Of a stretch of 64,000 nt of DNA, positions 33,158 to 41,163 are shown in pieces. The DNA is from Seohaeicola_A nanhaiensis. GTDB taxonomy: Bacteria; Pseudomonadota; Alphaproteobacteria; Rhodobacterales; Rhodobacteraceae. Numbering within the stretch: position 1 is the first letter of the stretch; each line of letters starts with the position of its first letter. The stretch spans positions 434,001 through 498,000 of the forward strand of contig NZ_JBHSGI010000024.1 of assembly GCF_042654245.1 (NCBI RefSeq). The letters run 5' to 3'. The notes beneath the pieces were generated by a model, which did no database searches, was not told the DNA's origin, and saw only the letters and a list, made by a program, of their open reading frames with translations. The translations under genes were made by a program, and so were the position numbers.

Positions 33158-33183
33158 GACCGTGCCTTTTGGCGCGGTCTTTT
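33158..33183 (+). terminator. rho-independent terminator after the binding-protein gene
   Basis: A 9-base stem GACCGTGCC / GGCGCGGTC with one T-G pair around TTTT, followed by TTTT. It ends transcription before the Crp/Fnr gene. Confidence 0.75.
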
Positions 33184-33194
33184 CTCATCCCGCG

Positions 33195-33210
33195 GAACCG
33201 ATTGCGGTTC
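33195..33210. promoter_or_regulatory. inverted repeat before the Crp/Fnr-like gene
   Basis: GAACCG and CGGTTC stand as perfect 6-base arms 4 bases apart, 33 bases before the start codon. It could be an operator for autoregulation. It does not match the classical FNR or CRP consensus. Confidence 0.35.
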
Positions 33211-33242
33211 GCTGACTTAAACTGTGACACAGAGGTGAAGGT

Positions 33243-33983
33243 GTGAACAAGATGCCCGGAACGACGTGCAAGATCTGTCCGCTGCGCAAACGGGAGCTGT
33301 TCACGGACTTCACCAAAGACGAACTGGAATTCATGGCGTGGTTCAAGACCGGGGAACTGCGCGTGGACGCGGGCACCACGATCCTGATGGAGGGATCGAA
33401 CAGCCCGCAGCTGTTCACCGTGCTGGAGGGGATGGGCACCCGCTACAAGACGCTGGAGAACGGCAAGCGGCAGGTGATCAACTTTGTTTTTCCGGGTGAT
33501 TTCCTAGGCTTGCAGGCCGGGATCATGGGCGAGATGAAGCATTCGATCGACGCCACGACCGAGATGACGCTGTGCGTTTTCCGCAGGAACGACATCTGGG
33601 AGGTGTTCAAGACTCATCCCGAACGCGCCTATGACCTGACCTGGATCGCGGCGGTGGAAGAGCACTTTCTTGGCGAGACCATCGCCTCTCTGGGGCAGCG
33701 GGACGCGACGCAGCGAATCGCCTGGGCTTTGATTCGCATTTTCGAGCGTCTGGATGCCGTCGGGATGAGCACGGGGCACAAGGTGCCGCTGCATTTCCGG
33801 CAGCAGGACCTGGCCGACGCGCTGGGTTTGTCGCTGGTGCACACAAACAAGACGCTTCAGGCCTTGCGCGCGATGGGGCTGATAGAGTGGCAGGACGGCA
33901 CGCTGAACCTGAAAAAGCCTCAGGAACTGGCGGAACTGGCGATGGTCGATCTGGAGCGGCCGCAGAAACGCCCGCTGATGTGA
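33243..33983 (+). CDS. Crp/Fnr-family transcriptional regulator
   Basis: 246 aa regulator starting with GTG. The cyclic-nucleotide-like beta barrel spans about residues 35-130 (ILMEGSNSPQLFTVLEGMG, NFVFPGDFLGLQ). A dimer helix and a winged helix follow, with HFRQQDLADALGLSLVHTNK. Only three Cys are present: C9 and C12 (TTCKICPL) and C111. FNR-type oxygen sensors need four iron-sulphur Cys, so this is not a standard FnrL. The recognition helix also lacks the E-x-x-S-R contact set of FNR. The signal and targets are unknown. It stands alone between a terminator and a response regulator gene. Confidence 0.85.
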   Translation: MNKMPGTTCKICPLRKRELFTDFTKDELEFMAWFKTGELRVDAGTTILMEGSNSPQLFTVLEGMGTRYKTLENGKRQVINFVFPGDFLGLQAGIMGEMKHSIDATTEMTLCVFRRNDIWEVFKTHPERAYDLTWIAAVEEHFLGETIASLGQRDATQRIAWALIRIFERLDAVGMSTGHKVPLHFRQQDLADALGLSLVHTNKTLQALRAMGLIEWQDGTLNLKKPQELAELAMVDLERPQKRPLM

Positions 33984-34096
33984 CAGGCGCACAGGGGTCT
34001 TCCCGCGCAGTCAACGATAAGACCGAGCGCTATGTCGCAGTTTAATGCGCCAGAGCGCGCGGCGCGTTAACTAAGCTTTTCGGAGATACGTGCCGG

Positions 34097-34143
34097 AAGC
34101 AAAACTTTGCTTTATCCCGTGGCGGACGACAGGCGTTAACCAT
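34097..34143. promoter_or_regulatory. palindrome and CtrA-like half-site before the response regulator
   Basis: AAGCAAA (34097-34103) and TTTGCTT (34106-34112) form a perfect 7-base palindrome. TTAACCAT lies at 34136-34143, 29 bases before the start; it resembles one half of the CtrA site TTAA-N7-TTAA. Two further TTAA words occur upstream (34042 and 34067). The rest of the 189-base region shows nothing else. Confidence 0.35.
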
Positions 34144-34172
34144 TCGCCTTTCGCGGGTGTGGGGCGAGTCAC

Positions 34173-34688
34173 ATGTTCGTAAGGGGTGAGCTGCTGACGA
34201 TGTGCGACAATGATAGCAGGCGAATCGATACCGGAATGGAGTTCGGCGCGAGTGAGCCGGAGGAGTTCGGTTCTGCGTCCGCAGATGCGACGCGACGTCC
34301 CGAACCGGCCTATGCGCCGCTTTTGGCCTCGGTTCTGATCCTCGAAGACAACTTCGTCATCGGCATGGATGCGTCCGACATGCTGCGCGAACTGGGGGCC
34401 CAGCGGGTGACCACCGTGTCGACGGCCGCCGAGGCCTTGCGGGCCCTCGACGAAGGGCATGTCACCTTTGCCCTGCTGGACGTCAACCTGTTCCAGGGAA
34501 ACTCGAGCGCGGTCGCCCGCCAATGCGAAGAGCGCGAGATTCGGGCGGTGCTGGCCACGGCGTTCGGCGATGATGTCGAGGCGATCGCCGATTTTCCGGT
34601 GATGCCTGTGTTGCACAAGCCGTACAACAAGGAACTGATCGAAAGGCTGATCGAGGACTGGGGATTGGCGCTGGGCGTGCAGCGGTAG
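34173..34688 (+). CDS. receiver-only response regulator
   Basis: 171 aa protein with an N-terminal tail of about 50 low-complexity residues and one receiver domain: SVLILEDNFVIGMDASDML (acidic pair 58-59), phospho-acceptor Asp103 in FALLDVNLFQ, Thr129 in LATAFGD and Lys149 in LHKPYN. No output domain is present, so it should signal by protein binding. Start may be ATG 34173 (GGGGCGAG upstream) or ATG 34200 (AAGGGGTGAG upstream). No histidine kinase gene is adjacent. Related single-domain regulators in Alphaproteobacteria act in stress or motility relays. Confidence 0.88.
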   Translation: MFVRGELLTMCDNDSRRIDTGMEFGASEPEEFGSASADATRRPEPAYAPLLASVLILEDNFVIGMDASDMLRELGAQRVTTVSTAAEALRALDEGHVTFALLDVNLFQGNSSAVARQCEEREIRAVLATAFGDDVEAIADFPVMPVLHKPYNKELIERLIEDWGLALGVQR

Positions 34689-34703
34689 CCAGGCGTTCGG
34701 GGG

Positions 34704-35606
34704 TCAGGAGTGCAGAGCCGTGATGGCGGCGGGCGCGCGCGTCGTGGCATGGAATTTCTCGCGCAGCGCCTCGCTTACCGGCCCGGGCGGCCAGACGCTG
34801 TGCCGGTCTGGCCGGCTGAGCGAGATCACGGGGCGAAGGCCGGTGGCGGTGCCGGTTACAAAGACCTCTTGTGCGGCATCGAGGTCGGCGAGAGTCACCC
34901 GGGTTTCGCGGACGGCGAGGCCGAGGGCGCGGGCGAGGGTGAAGACGTGACGCTTGGTCAGGCTGTCGACGAAACAGGTCGGCCTGGGCGAGACCAGCGC
35001 GCCATCCTTCAGCAGAACGATATTGGCGGTGGTGGCGGCGGCGACGTGGCCGCAGGCATCCAGCATGAGCGCGTCGTCGTGACCGGCGGCGCGGGCGGCG
35101 GCGCGCGCGAGGGTGCCAGCGAGGCAGAGGCCGGCGCATTTGGCGGCGGTCGGGGCGGTGTCGGGCGCGGGGCGTCGCCAGTCTGACAGGACCAGCCGCA
35201 GGCCGGGCGGCGCGCCCGTCTCGGGCCAGGGCCAGGCGAAGATGGCGGTGTGGATGGTTCCCCCCGAGCAGGGTGCAGACGGGCTGTCGCCGCTGCGCCA
35301 GGCGATGGGGCGGAGGTAGGCGTCGCCGAGGCCGCTGGCCCAGAGCACCGCCTCGGCGGCGGCGATCAGGTCGGGCGTGGTCCAGGGCAGGGCATATCCC
35401 ATCAGGTCGGCCGAGCGCGCGAAACGGTCGAAATGCGCCGCGGCCAGGAACAGCCGGGCGTCATAGGCGCGGATGCCCTCGAAGACGGCGCAGGCGGCGT
35501 CATGAGTCTGGCTGACCAGGGGGATGCGCGCCTCGGCCGCGGGCAGCAGCGCGCCGTCGCACCAGACATAGGCGGGGGCGGGATCGGCGGACAGGGGCGC
35601 GGGCAT
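34704..35606 (-). CDS. class IV aminotransferase (branched-chain aminotransferase-like)
   Basis: 300 aa fold-type IV PLP aminotransferase. Features: GALLPAAEARIPLVSQTHDA near the start, VFEGIRAYDARLFL at about 41, YLRPIAWRSG, the Schiff-base Lys156 in APTAAKCAGL, and FVTGTATGLRPVISL with the phosphate-binding Thr cluster near 250. It resembles IlvE and D-amino acid aminotransferases; the R-P-I-A-W-R-S-G loop does not settle the choice. It is divergent from a LysR gene (146 bases), which may regulate it. Confidence 0.85.
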   Translation of the reverse strand: MPAPLSADPAPAYVWCDGALLPAAEARIPLVSQTHDAACAVFEGIRAYDARLFLAAAHFDRFARSADLMGYALPWTTPDLIAAAEAVLWASGLGDAYLRPIAWRSGDSPSAPCSGGTIHTAIFAWPWPETGAPPGLRLVLSDWRRPAPDTAPTAAKCAGLCLAGTLARAAARAAGHDDALMLDACGHVAAATTANIVLLKDGALVSPRPTCFVDSLTKRHVFTLARALGLAVRETRVTLADLDAAQEVFVTGTATGLRPVISLSRPDRHSVWPPGPVSEALREKFHATTRAPAAITALHS

Positions 35607-35752
35607 GGGTGTCTCCCTCTCGCTGAGGCTTGCGCCGGACTGTCCCTTGATCCCGGCGGGCTTGGCGAGTGAGGTGTTTTCAGCATCTTATGAGAAATGG
35701 TCGTTCGCCTTGGCGCGGATTGACGGGAAACATGCCTGCAAGGAAGTGAGAC

Positions 35753-36676
35753 ATGGACCGCACGCCTGCATCCTATCGGCTGAACGTGCCGCTGAACGCG
35801 CTGCGCGCCTTCGAGGCGGCGGCGCGGCATCTGTCAATCAAGGAGGCGGCGCTGGAACTGGGGGTGACGCCCTCGGCGATCAGCCATCAGCTGCGCGGGC
35901 TGGAGGATTCGCTGGGGCTGGTGCTGATGCGGCGTGTGGGGCCGGCGCTGGAACTGACCGAGGCGGGGGTGCGGCTGGCGCCGGGGCTGACCGAAGGGTT
36001 CACCCGGATCGCGGCGGCGGTGGGCGATCTGAAGCAGGACCGGACCACGGGCCCGCTGCGGCTGTCGATGCTGCCGACCTTCGCGGCGCATTGGTTCTCG
36101 CCCCGGCTGACGCGCTATCCCTTCGAGCGCAACGGGTTCGATCTGCTGATCTCGACCACGCAGGAGGCGGTGGATCTGGCCGCCGGGGTGGCGGATGCGG
36201 CGGTGCGCCACGGGCAGGGGCAGTGGGAGGGCTTGCAGGCGGATCTGCTGTTCGAGGAGAGCGTCACGCTGTTCGGCGCGCCTTCGGTCCGGTGCGACGA
36301 TCCGGGCGAGATGCGGGAGCGGGTGGCCGGGATGACGTTGTTCTTGTCGCAGTATCGGCGCGAGAATTACGCACGCTGGAACGCGACCCTGCCGGGCGGG
36401 CCGGTGCGGCCGGCGGCGGTGATGATGGTGGATTCGGCAGGGCTTGCCCTGCGCGCGGCGATGGACGGGGCCGGGGTGGCGCTGGCCGGGGTCGAGATCG
36501 CGGCCTTTGACGTGGGGGCGGGACGGCTGACGCCGCTGTTCGCGCATCGCGCCCATACCGGCGGGGGGTATTTTCTGGTCTATCCCGAGGCGCTGGCGCG
36601 CGACCGGCGGGTGCGCAACCTGAGCCGGTGGATGGTCGAGGCGGCGGCGACGGAGCGGGCGATGGGGGAGGCATGA
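35753..36676 (+). CDS. LysR-family transcriptional regulator (GcvA-like)
   Basis: 307 aa LysR regulator. The N-terminal helix-turn-helix is LNALRAFEAAARHLSIKEAA followed by LGVTPSAISHQLRGLE, close to the GcvA/AmpR branch. The effector domain begins near residue 95 (GPLRLSMLPTFAAHWFSPRL). It is divergent from the aminotransferase gene, the common LysR arrangement, and shares ATGA overlap with a GNAT gene downstream. Its inducer is unknown; an amino-acid-related signal would fit the neighbour. Confidence 0.9.
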   Translation: MDRTPASYRLNVPLNALRAFEAAARHLSIKEAALELGVTPSAISHQLRGLEDSLGLVLMRRVGPALELTEAGVRLAPGLTEGFTRIAAAVGDLKQDRTTGPLRLSMLPTFAAHWFSPRLTRYPFERNGFDLLISTTQEAVDLAAGVADAAVRHGQGQWEGLQADLLFEESVTLFGAPSVRCDDPGEMRERVAGMTLFLSQYRRENYARWNATLPGGPVRPAAVMMVDSAGLALRAAMDGAGVALAGVEIAAFDVGAGRLTPLFAHRAHTGGGYFLVYPEALARDRRVRNLSRWMVEAAATERAMGEA

Positions 36677-37119
36677 CCGTGGAGATACGCGCGCTGGCGG
36701 CGGAGGATCGGGCGGACTGGGAGGCGCTGTGGCGGGCCAATCTGGCGCATTTCGGCGCGGGGGCGGCGGCGGTCGAGGCGATTCCGGCGATCTGGGCGCG
36801 GCTGATGGAGGCGGAGCGGATGCTGGGCTGGCTGGTCCGTCTGGAGGGCAGGCCCGCGGGGCTGGCCCATGTGGTGCTGCGCCAGCACACGTTCAGCCCG
36901 CGCGATGTGGCGATTCTGGAGGACCTGTGGATTGCCGGGTTTGCGCGGCGCCGGGGGCTGGGGGAGGCGGTGATCGCGCATCTGCGCAGCGAAGGCGCGG
37001 CGCGGGGCTGGCGGCGGATCGAGTGGGAGACCGACGCGGACAATCTGGCGGCGCAGGCGCTGTACGACCGGCTGGCCGAGGCGGTTGCGGTGCGGCGGTA
37101 TCAGATCGACCTGGACTGA
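36673..37119 (+). CDS. GNAT-family N-acetyltransferase
   Basis: 148 aa GNAT enzyme, expected to transfer an acetyl group from acetyl-CoA. The core is VEIRALAAEDRADWEALW, then EDLWIAGFARRRGLGEAVI, where R-R-x-G-L-G is the pyrophosphate loop, and NLAAQALYDRL as the usual late helix. ATG 36673 overlaps the LysR stop (ATGA), so it is translated with the regulator. The acceptor substrate is unknown. Confidence 0.87.
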   Translation: MTVEIRALAAEDRADWEALWRANLAHFGAGAAAVEAIPAIWARLMEAERMLGWLVRLEGRPAGLAHVVLRQHTFSPRDVAILEDLWIAGFARRRGLGEAVIAHLRSEGAARGWRRIEWETDADNLAAQALYDRLAEAVAVRRYQIDLD

Positions 37120-37123
37120 GGTT

Positions 37124-37576
37124 TCAGGCGAGGTCGATGCGGAAGCTGTCCCAGGGAGCAGGTGTGGCGAGGGATTCGTAGAGCCGTCGGGCGGCGCGGT
37201 TGTCCTGGGGCACCAGCCAGCGCAGGTGGACCCAGTGGCGCGCGCGGCCGATGTCGGCGAGGCGGGCGATCAGGGCACGGGCGAGGCCGGTGCGGCGGGC
37301 CTCGGGCGCGACGAAGAGGTCGTCGAGCTGGCCGGCGGGCTGGCCCGAGATGATCTCGGCCAGTTCGAAGCAATGGGCGAAGCCGAGCAGGCGGCCGTCG
37401 ATCTCGGCGCCGAGCAGCAGGTGCGGCGGCGCGGTGTTCAGGATCAGGGCGCGGCCCTGGCTTTCGGTGAGGGGCTGGGCCTCTGCGGACATCGCGTTGC
37501 GATAGCCGGTGATCAAAGCGGCGAGGGCGGTGGCGTCGGCCGGGCCGAGGGGGCGGACGCGCGGCGCGGTCACCAT
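37124..37576 (-). CDS. GNAT-family N-acetyltransferase
   Basis: 150 aa GNAT enzyme: VRPLGPADATALAALITGY, LDDLFVAPEARRTGLARALI with the A-R-R-T-G-L-A acetyl-CoA loop, and VPQDNRAARRLYESL. ATG 37576 overlaps the end of the isomerase-like gene by 7 bases, so it is the third gene of a cupin/isomerase/GNAT unit. It converges with the other GNAT gene, 4 bases apart, but the two are not close paralogs by eye. The substrate is unknown. Confidence 0.87.
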   Translation of the reverse strand: MVTAPRVRPLGPADATALAALITGYRNAMSAEAQPLTESQGRALILNTAPPHLLLGAEIDGRLLGFAHCFELAEIISGQPAGQLDDLFVAPEARRTGLARALIARLADIGRARHWVHLRWLVPQDNRAARRLYESLATPAPWDSFRIDLA

Positions 37577-38169
37577 CCGCCGCACCGGATCCAGTCTTCC
37601 ATCATCGCCATGCGGTCCCAGCCGAAGAAGGGTTCGTCGTCGACGATGAAGAAGGGCGAGCCGAAGACGCCGTCGGCAACGGCCGATTCGCCGATCTGGC
37701 GGACGCGGGCCTTGAGCGCGGGGTCGGCGATGCCGGCGAGAAGGGCCTCGGTGGAGAGGCCGAATTCGGGGGCGAGGGCGGCGATGGCCTCGGGCGAGGC
37801 GGTGTCGAGGTCTTCGGTGAAGTAGCCGGAGAAGACGCGTTTGGCGAAGGGGATGGCGCGTTTCGGGCTTTCGTGTTCGATCCAGTAGAAGGCGCGGGTG
37901 GCGGCAAGGGCCACGCGGGGGTGGTCGGCGGGCAGGCGGAAGTCGAGCCCCTGCGCGCGGGCGATGCGGGCCCAGTCGAGGCGGGCATAGTCGCGTTTGA
38001 GCGGGGTCGCGGAGAGTCCGCGCGCGCCGGTCACCTTGTAGGCGGTGCCGAGCATGTAGGGCCGCCAGAGGACAGGGCGGTTGACCCGCGCGGCCAGATC
38101 GTCGATTTTCTGCGCCGCGAAGAAGGCGTAGCCCGAGGAGAAGTCGAACCAGAATTCGATCGGGCTCAT
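37570..38169 (-). CDS. DsbA-like 2-hydroxychromene-2-carboxylate isomerase family protein
   Basis: 199 aa thioredoxin-fold protein of the kappa-class GST/HCCA isomerase type. The start IEFWFDFSSGYAFFAAQKID has the family's F-D-F-S-S-x-Y-A catalytic-Ser region. VLWRPYMLGTAYKVTG follows, then late GVFGSPFFIVDDEPFFGWDR with the cis-Pro loop. Such proteins isomerise naphthalene-type intermediates or serve as glutathione-dependent enzymes. There is no aromatic-degradation cluster here, so the role is open. It overlaps the cupin gene by 4 bases. Confidence 0.85.
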   Translation of the reverse strand: MSPIEFWFDFSSGYAFFAAQKIDDLAARVNRPVLWRPYMLGTAYKVTGARGLSATPLKRDYARLDWARIARAQGLDFRLPADHPRVALAATRAFYWIEHESPKRAIPFAKRVFSGYFTEDLDTASPEAIAALAPEFGLSTEALLAGIADPALKARVRQIGESAVADGVFGSPFFIVDDEPFFGWDRMAMMEDWIRCGGW

Positions 38170-38675
38170 GCCGGTTCGCCCTGCCAGTAATCGACCGCGT
38201 CGGCGGCGCGGAACGAGGCGACGACGCGGCGGCGGGCCTTGTCGCCACCGGGCGCCGCGCCGGCAAAGACGGTAATCTTGCCGCTGTCGGGATATTCCAT
38301 CACATCGGGTTCGTTCATTGTGCTGACGGCGACATAGCGCAGCGGCGCATCGCCGGTGGCGATCAGCTGATGGGCGGTTTCGGCGCCGCCGGCGGGGCAG
38401 ACGGCGACCATGCCCGCCGTGACGGCGTGGCGGGTGTCGCCGAAGCGCAGCTCGCCCGTGCCGGAGAGGATGAGGAAGAGCTCGTCATTGGCGTGGTGGC
38501 TGTGGAAGGGCCAGGCGGCCTTGCCGGGCGGCACCTCGACCAGGCGGGCGCCGAGGCGGGTGGCACCGAGGGGGGCGGCGATGGCGGCCATGGCGGCGTG
38601 GAAGGTGGTGCCGTGGGTCTGGGGGACGAGGGTGAGGGTGTCCAGGCGGACGACGGGTGCGGGGGGGTGGGTCAT
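38166..38675 (-). CDS. cupin-domain protein
   Basis: 169 aa single cupin. Metal-binding motif 1 is WPFHSHHANDELFLILSGTG, with His, His and Glu residues, and motif 2 includes ETAHQLIATGD. ATG 38675 is chosen because the fold starts with PVVRLDTLTL and upstream residues to 38738 lack cupin character. First gene of the coupled unit with the isomerase-like and GNAT genes. It may be an isomerase, a sugar enzyme or a binding protein. Confidence 0.84.
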   Translation of the reverse strand: MTHPPAPVVRLDTLTLVPQTHGTTFHAAMAAIAAPLGATRLGARLVEVPPGKAAWPFHSHHANDELFLILSGTGELRFGDTRHAVTAGMVAVCPAGGAETAHQLIATGDAPLRYVAVSTMNEPDVMEYPDSGKITVFAGAAPGGDKARRRVVASFRAADAVDYWQGEPA

Positions 38676-38814
38676 GATCTGGCCTCCTGCGGGCAGAGAG
38701 CGGCAGATCGGGCGGATCGGCAATTGAAATGGATTCAACGGGCCGGGAGCAAAGCTCAGTTGGAGCGGGCGGGCCGGGGGGCGAGGGTGGCCGGATGGCA
38801 GATGTGAGAGGGTG

Positions 38815-39744
38815 ATGCAGGGGTTTGTGGACGGTAGACGGGCGGACGTCGGCCCGGACGAGCGCTTCGAGGTGGCGGCGGCGGATGGCTATCCGATTTG
38901 CGGTGCCGTCTGGCTGGGCGCGGGGGATGGGCCTGTGGTGGTGATCCATGCGGCAACGGCCGTGCGCGCGCGCTATTACGCGCGGTTTGCGGCCTGGCTG
39001 GCCGGGCGGGGCGCGACGGTGCTGACCTTCGATTATCGCGGGATTGGCGAGTCGCGGTCGCGCCATCCGCGCGCGCTGGCGGCGGGATGGATCGACTGGG
39101 GCGCGCTGGATGCCGAGGCGGTGCTGGCCTATGCCTCCGACCGCTGGCCCGGCCGGATGCTGACGGCGGTGGGCCATTCGATCGGCGGCTTCGCGGTGGG
39201 GCTGGCGCCGAGTTCCGCACGGCTGGAGCGGATCGTGACGGTGGGCGCGCAGTTCGCCTATTGGCGCGATTACGTGCCGGAGCGGCGGCTGGGGATGTAT
39301 CTGAAGTGGCATCTGTTCATGCCGGCGGTGACGCGTCTGTGCGGGTATTTTCCGGGCGAGCGGTTCGGCTGGCTGGAGGATGTGCCGGCGGGGGTGGTGC
39401 GGGACTGGACGCGGATGGGGCCGCGGTTCGAGACCAGCGTCCGTTCGGGCCTGAGCGCCGCGGATCTGGGCGCGCGGCATGGGGCGACGCGGGCGCGGCT
39501 GCTGGCCATCGGGCTGAGCGACGATCCCTTCGGAACCGAGGCGGCGACGGGGCGGCTGCTGGGCTATTACCGCAACGCGGCGCGGACCCATCTGCGGATT
39601 GCGCCCGGCGATATCGGTGCGGCGGAGATCGGGCATTTCGCGTTCTTTCACACCCGGTTCGCAGAGACGCTCTGGCCGCTGGCGGCGGAGTGGCTGCTGG
39701 CGGGGCGGCTGGCCGAGGGCGCGCCCGGCCGGGTGGTGGCATGA
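38815..39744 (+). CDS. alpha/beta hydrolase
   Basis: 309 aa alpha/beta hydrolase. The nucleophile elbow is VGHSIGGFAVG (Ser at about residue 123), with an oxyanion region at VIHAATAVRARYYARF and TFDYRGIGESRSRHP as the usual D-Y-R-G-x-G-x-S strand. The late His is probably the one in EIGHFAFF. A GTG at 38812 directly precedes ATG 38815 and either could be used. It ends in an ATGA overlap with an ATPase gene. No signal peptide is seen. Substrate unknown; an esterase or acylglycerol lipase is possible. Confidence 0.84.
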   Translation: MQGFVDGRRADVGPDERFEVAAADGYPICGAVWLGAGDGPVVVIHAATAVRARYYARFAAWLAGRGATVLTFDYRGIGESRSRHPRALAAGWIDWGALDAEAVLAYASDRWPGRMLTAVGHSIGGFAVGLAPSSARLERIVTVGAQFAYWRDYVPERRLGMYLKWHLFMPAVTRLCGYFPGERFGWLEDVPAGVVRDWTRMGPRFETSVRSGLSAADLGARHGATRARLLAIGLSDDPFGTEAATGRLLGYYRNAARTHLRIAPGDIGAAEIGHFAFFHTRFAETLWPLAAEWLLAGRLAEGAPGRVVA

Positions 39745-40283
39745 GCGCGCGGTTTCATGTGATCACCGGTGGGCCGGGGGCGGGCAAGACGACGCTGATC
39801 GAGGCTCTGGCGGCGCGTGGTGTCGCGGCGATGCCGGAGGCGGGGCGCGCGATCATCCGCGACCAGCTGCGGATCGGCGGGCCGGGGTGGCACGGCGCGG
39901 ACCGGGGCCTGTTCGCCGAGCTGATGCTGGGCTGGGAGATGCGGTCGTGGCAGGCGGCGCAGGTCGTGGACGGGCCGGTGCTGTTCGACCGGGGGATCCC
40001 GGATGTGATCGGCTATCTGGAGCTGTATCGCGGCGGCGCGCCGGATCATGTGCACGCGGCGGCGGAGGTCTTCCGCTATGACGGCGTGATCTTCCTCGCG
40101 CCGCCCTGGCGCGAAATTTTCGCGCAGGATGCGGAGCGGGGGCAGAGCTTTGACGAGGCCGAGGCCACGGCGGCGGCGATGGTGCGGGCCTATCGCGGGG
40201 CGGGGTATCGGATGGTCGAGCTGCCGCTGGCCCCGGTCGAGGACCGGGTTGCCTTCGTGCTGGACCGGATCGGCGCGGGTTAG
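39741..40283 (+). CDS. AAA-type ATP/GTP-binding protein, kinase-like
   Basis: 180 aa P-loop protein: FHVITGGPGAGKTTLIEAL (Walker A, residues 11-18) and VLFDRGIPDVIGYLE as a Walker-B-like region, similar to the AAA_28 group of small ATPases. The fold and size suggest a nucleoside or small-molecule kinase. It is translationally coupled to the hydrolase gene (ATGA) and converges with phzF with a 4-base overlap. No substrate can be given. Confidence 0.82.
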   Translation: MSARFHVITGGPGAGKTTLIEALAARGVAAMPEAGRAIIRDQLRIGGPGWHGADRGLFAELMLGWEMRSWQAAQVVDGPVLFDRGIPDVIGYLELYRGGAPDHVHAAAEVFRYDGVIFLAPPWREIFAQDAERGQSFDEAEATAAAMVRAYRGAGYRMVELPLAPVEDRVAFVLDRIGAG

Positions 40284-41155
40284 AGCAGGCCGGTGAGGTC
40301 GATTTCGCCGGTCAGCAGCGTGCAGGCGGCGCCGCCGACGGAGATTTCGAGCCCCTCGGGCCGGGCGCGCCAGGCGGCGTGGGCCAGCCCGCGCCGGCCG
40401 ATCTCGACCCCCTGTTCGGCAATATAGGCGCCGGAGAAGGTGCGGTCGCGGTGGGTGGCGATCCAGGCGGCGATGGCGCCGTTGCCGGAGCCGCAGACCG
40501 GATCCTCGGCCACGCCTTCGCCGGGGGCGAAGGTGCGCACGCGCAGGCGGGGGGAGGCGCCGGGGCCGAGGTCGGCGAAGACTGTGAGGCCCGCCGCACC
40601 GGCGGTGCGGGAGAGCCTTTCGATCTGGGCGAGGTCGGGGCGGAGTGTCTGCAGGGCGGCGGTGTCGCGCAGTTCGAGCAGGAGCCAGGGTGCGCCGGTC
40701 GAGACGGTCTCGTGCGGGCTGTCGGCCAGGGCCTCGGGCGGCAGCGCCAGTGCGTGGGCGAGGTCGGCCTTGGAGACGTCTGCCGGGCGGAAGGTGGGGG
40801 TCGCCCGGGTCATGGTGTAGCGGCCTTCGGCGATGCGGATCGGCACCAGCCCGAGCCCACATTCCTGGATCAGGTGTCTCGGCTGCCGCTCCATCCTTGC
40901 GCAGACGGCGTGGGCGGCGGCGATGGTGGGGTGCCCGGCGAAGGGCAGTTCGTTCAGCGGCGTGAAGATGCGGGCGCGGTAGTCGGCCTGGCGGGTCGGG
41001 CGCAGCAGGAAGACGGTTTCCGAGAGGTTCATCTCGCGCGCGATGCGCTGCATGGTGTCGCCGGGGAGGTCGTCGGCGTCATAGACCACCGCCGCCGGAT
41101 TGCCGAGCAGCGGGGTGTCGGAGAAGACGTCGATCTGGAGGATGTGCTTTTTCAT
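40280..41155 (-). CDS. PhzF-family isomerase-like protein
   Basis: 291 aa PhzF fold protein, start ILQIDVFSDTPLLGNPAAVV. The catalytic Glu lies in REMNLSETVFLL (about residue 45), with FTPLNELPFAGHPTIAAAH near 70 and DPVCGSGNGAIAAW near 215 in the second half of the duplicated fold. ATG 41155 is the family start; the frame upstream is a shadow. It is the fourth gene of a unit with PEBP, MFS and cupin genes. Relatives include the phenazine enzyme and many uncharacterised isomerases. Confidence 0.9.
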   Translation of the reverse strand: MKKHILQIDVFSDTPLLGNPAAVVYDADDLPGDTMQRIAREMNLSETVFLLRPTRQADYRARIFTPLNELPFAGHPTIAAAHAVCARMERQPRHLIQECGLGLVPIRIAEGRYTMTRATPTFRPADVSKADLAHALALPPEALADSPHETVSTGAPWLLLELRDTAALQTLRPDLAQIERLSRTAGAAGLTVFADLGPGASPRLRVRTFAPGEGVAEDPVCGSGNGAIAAWIATHRDRTFSGAYIAEQGVEIGRRGLAHAAWRARPEGLEISVGGAACTLLTGEIDLTGLL

Positions 41156-41163
41156 CGTGTCCC

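Noticed and set aside
33202..33223. Promoter TTGCGG to TAAACT before the Crp/Fnr gene
   Set aside because: The spacer is only 10 bases, too short for a sigma-70 promoter.
33243..33983. Naming the Crp/Fnr gene fnrL
   Set aside because: The four-cysteine iron-sulphur set and the FNR recognition-helix residues are not present.
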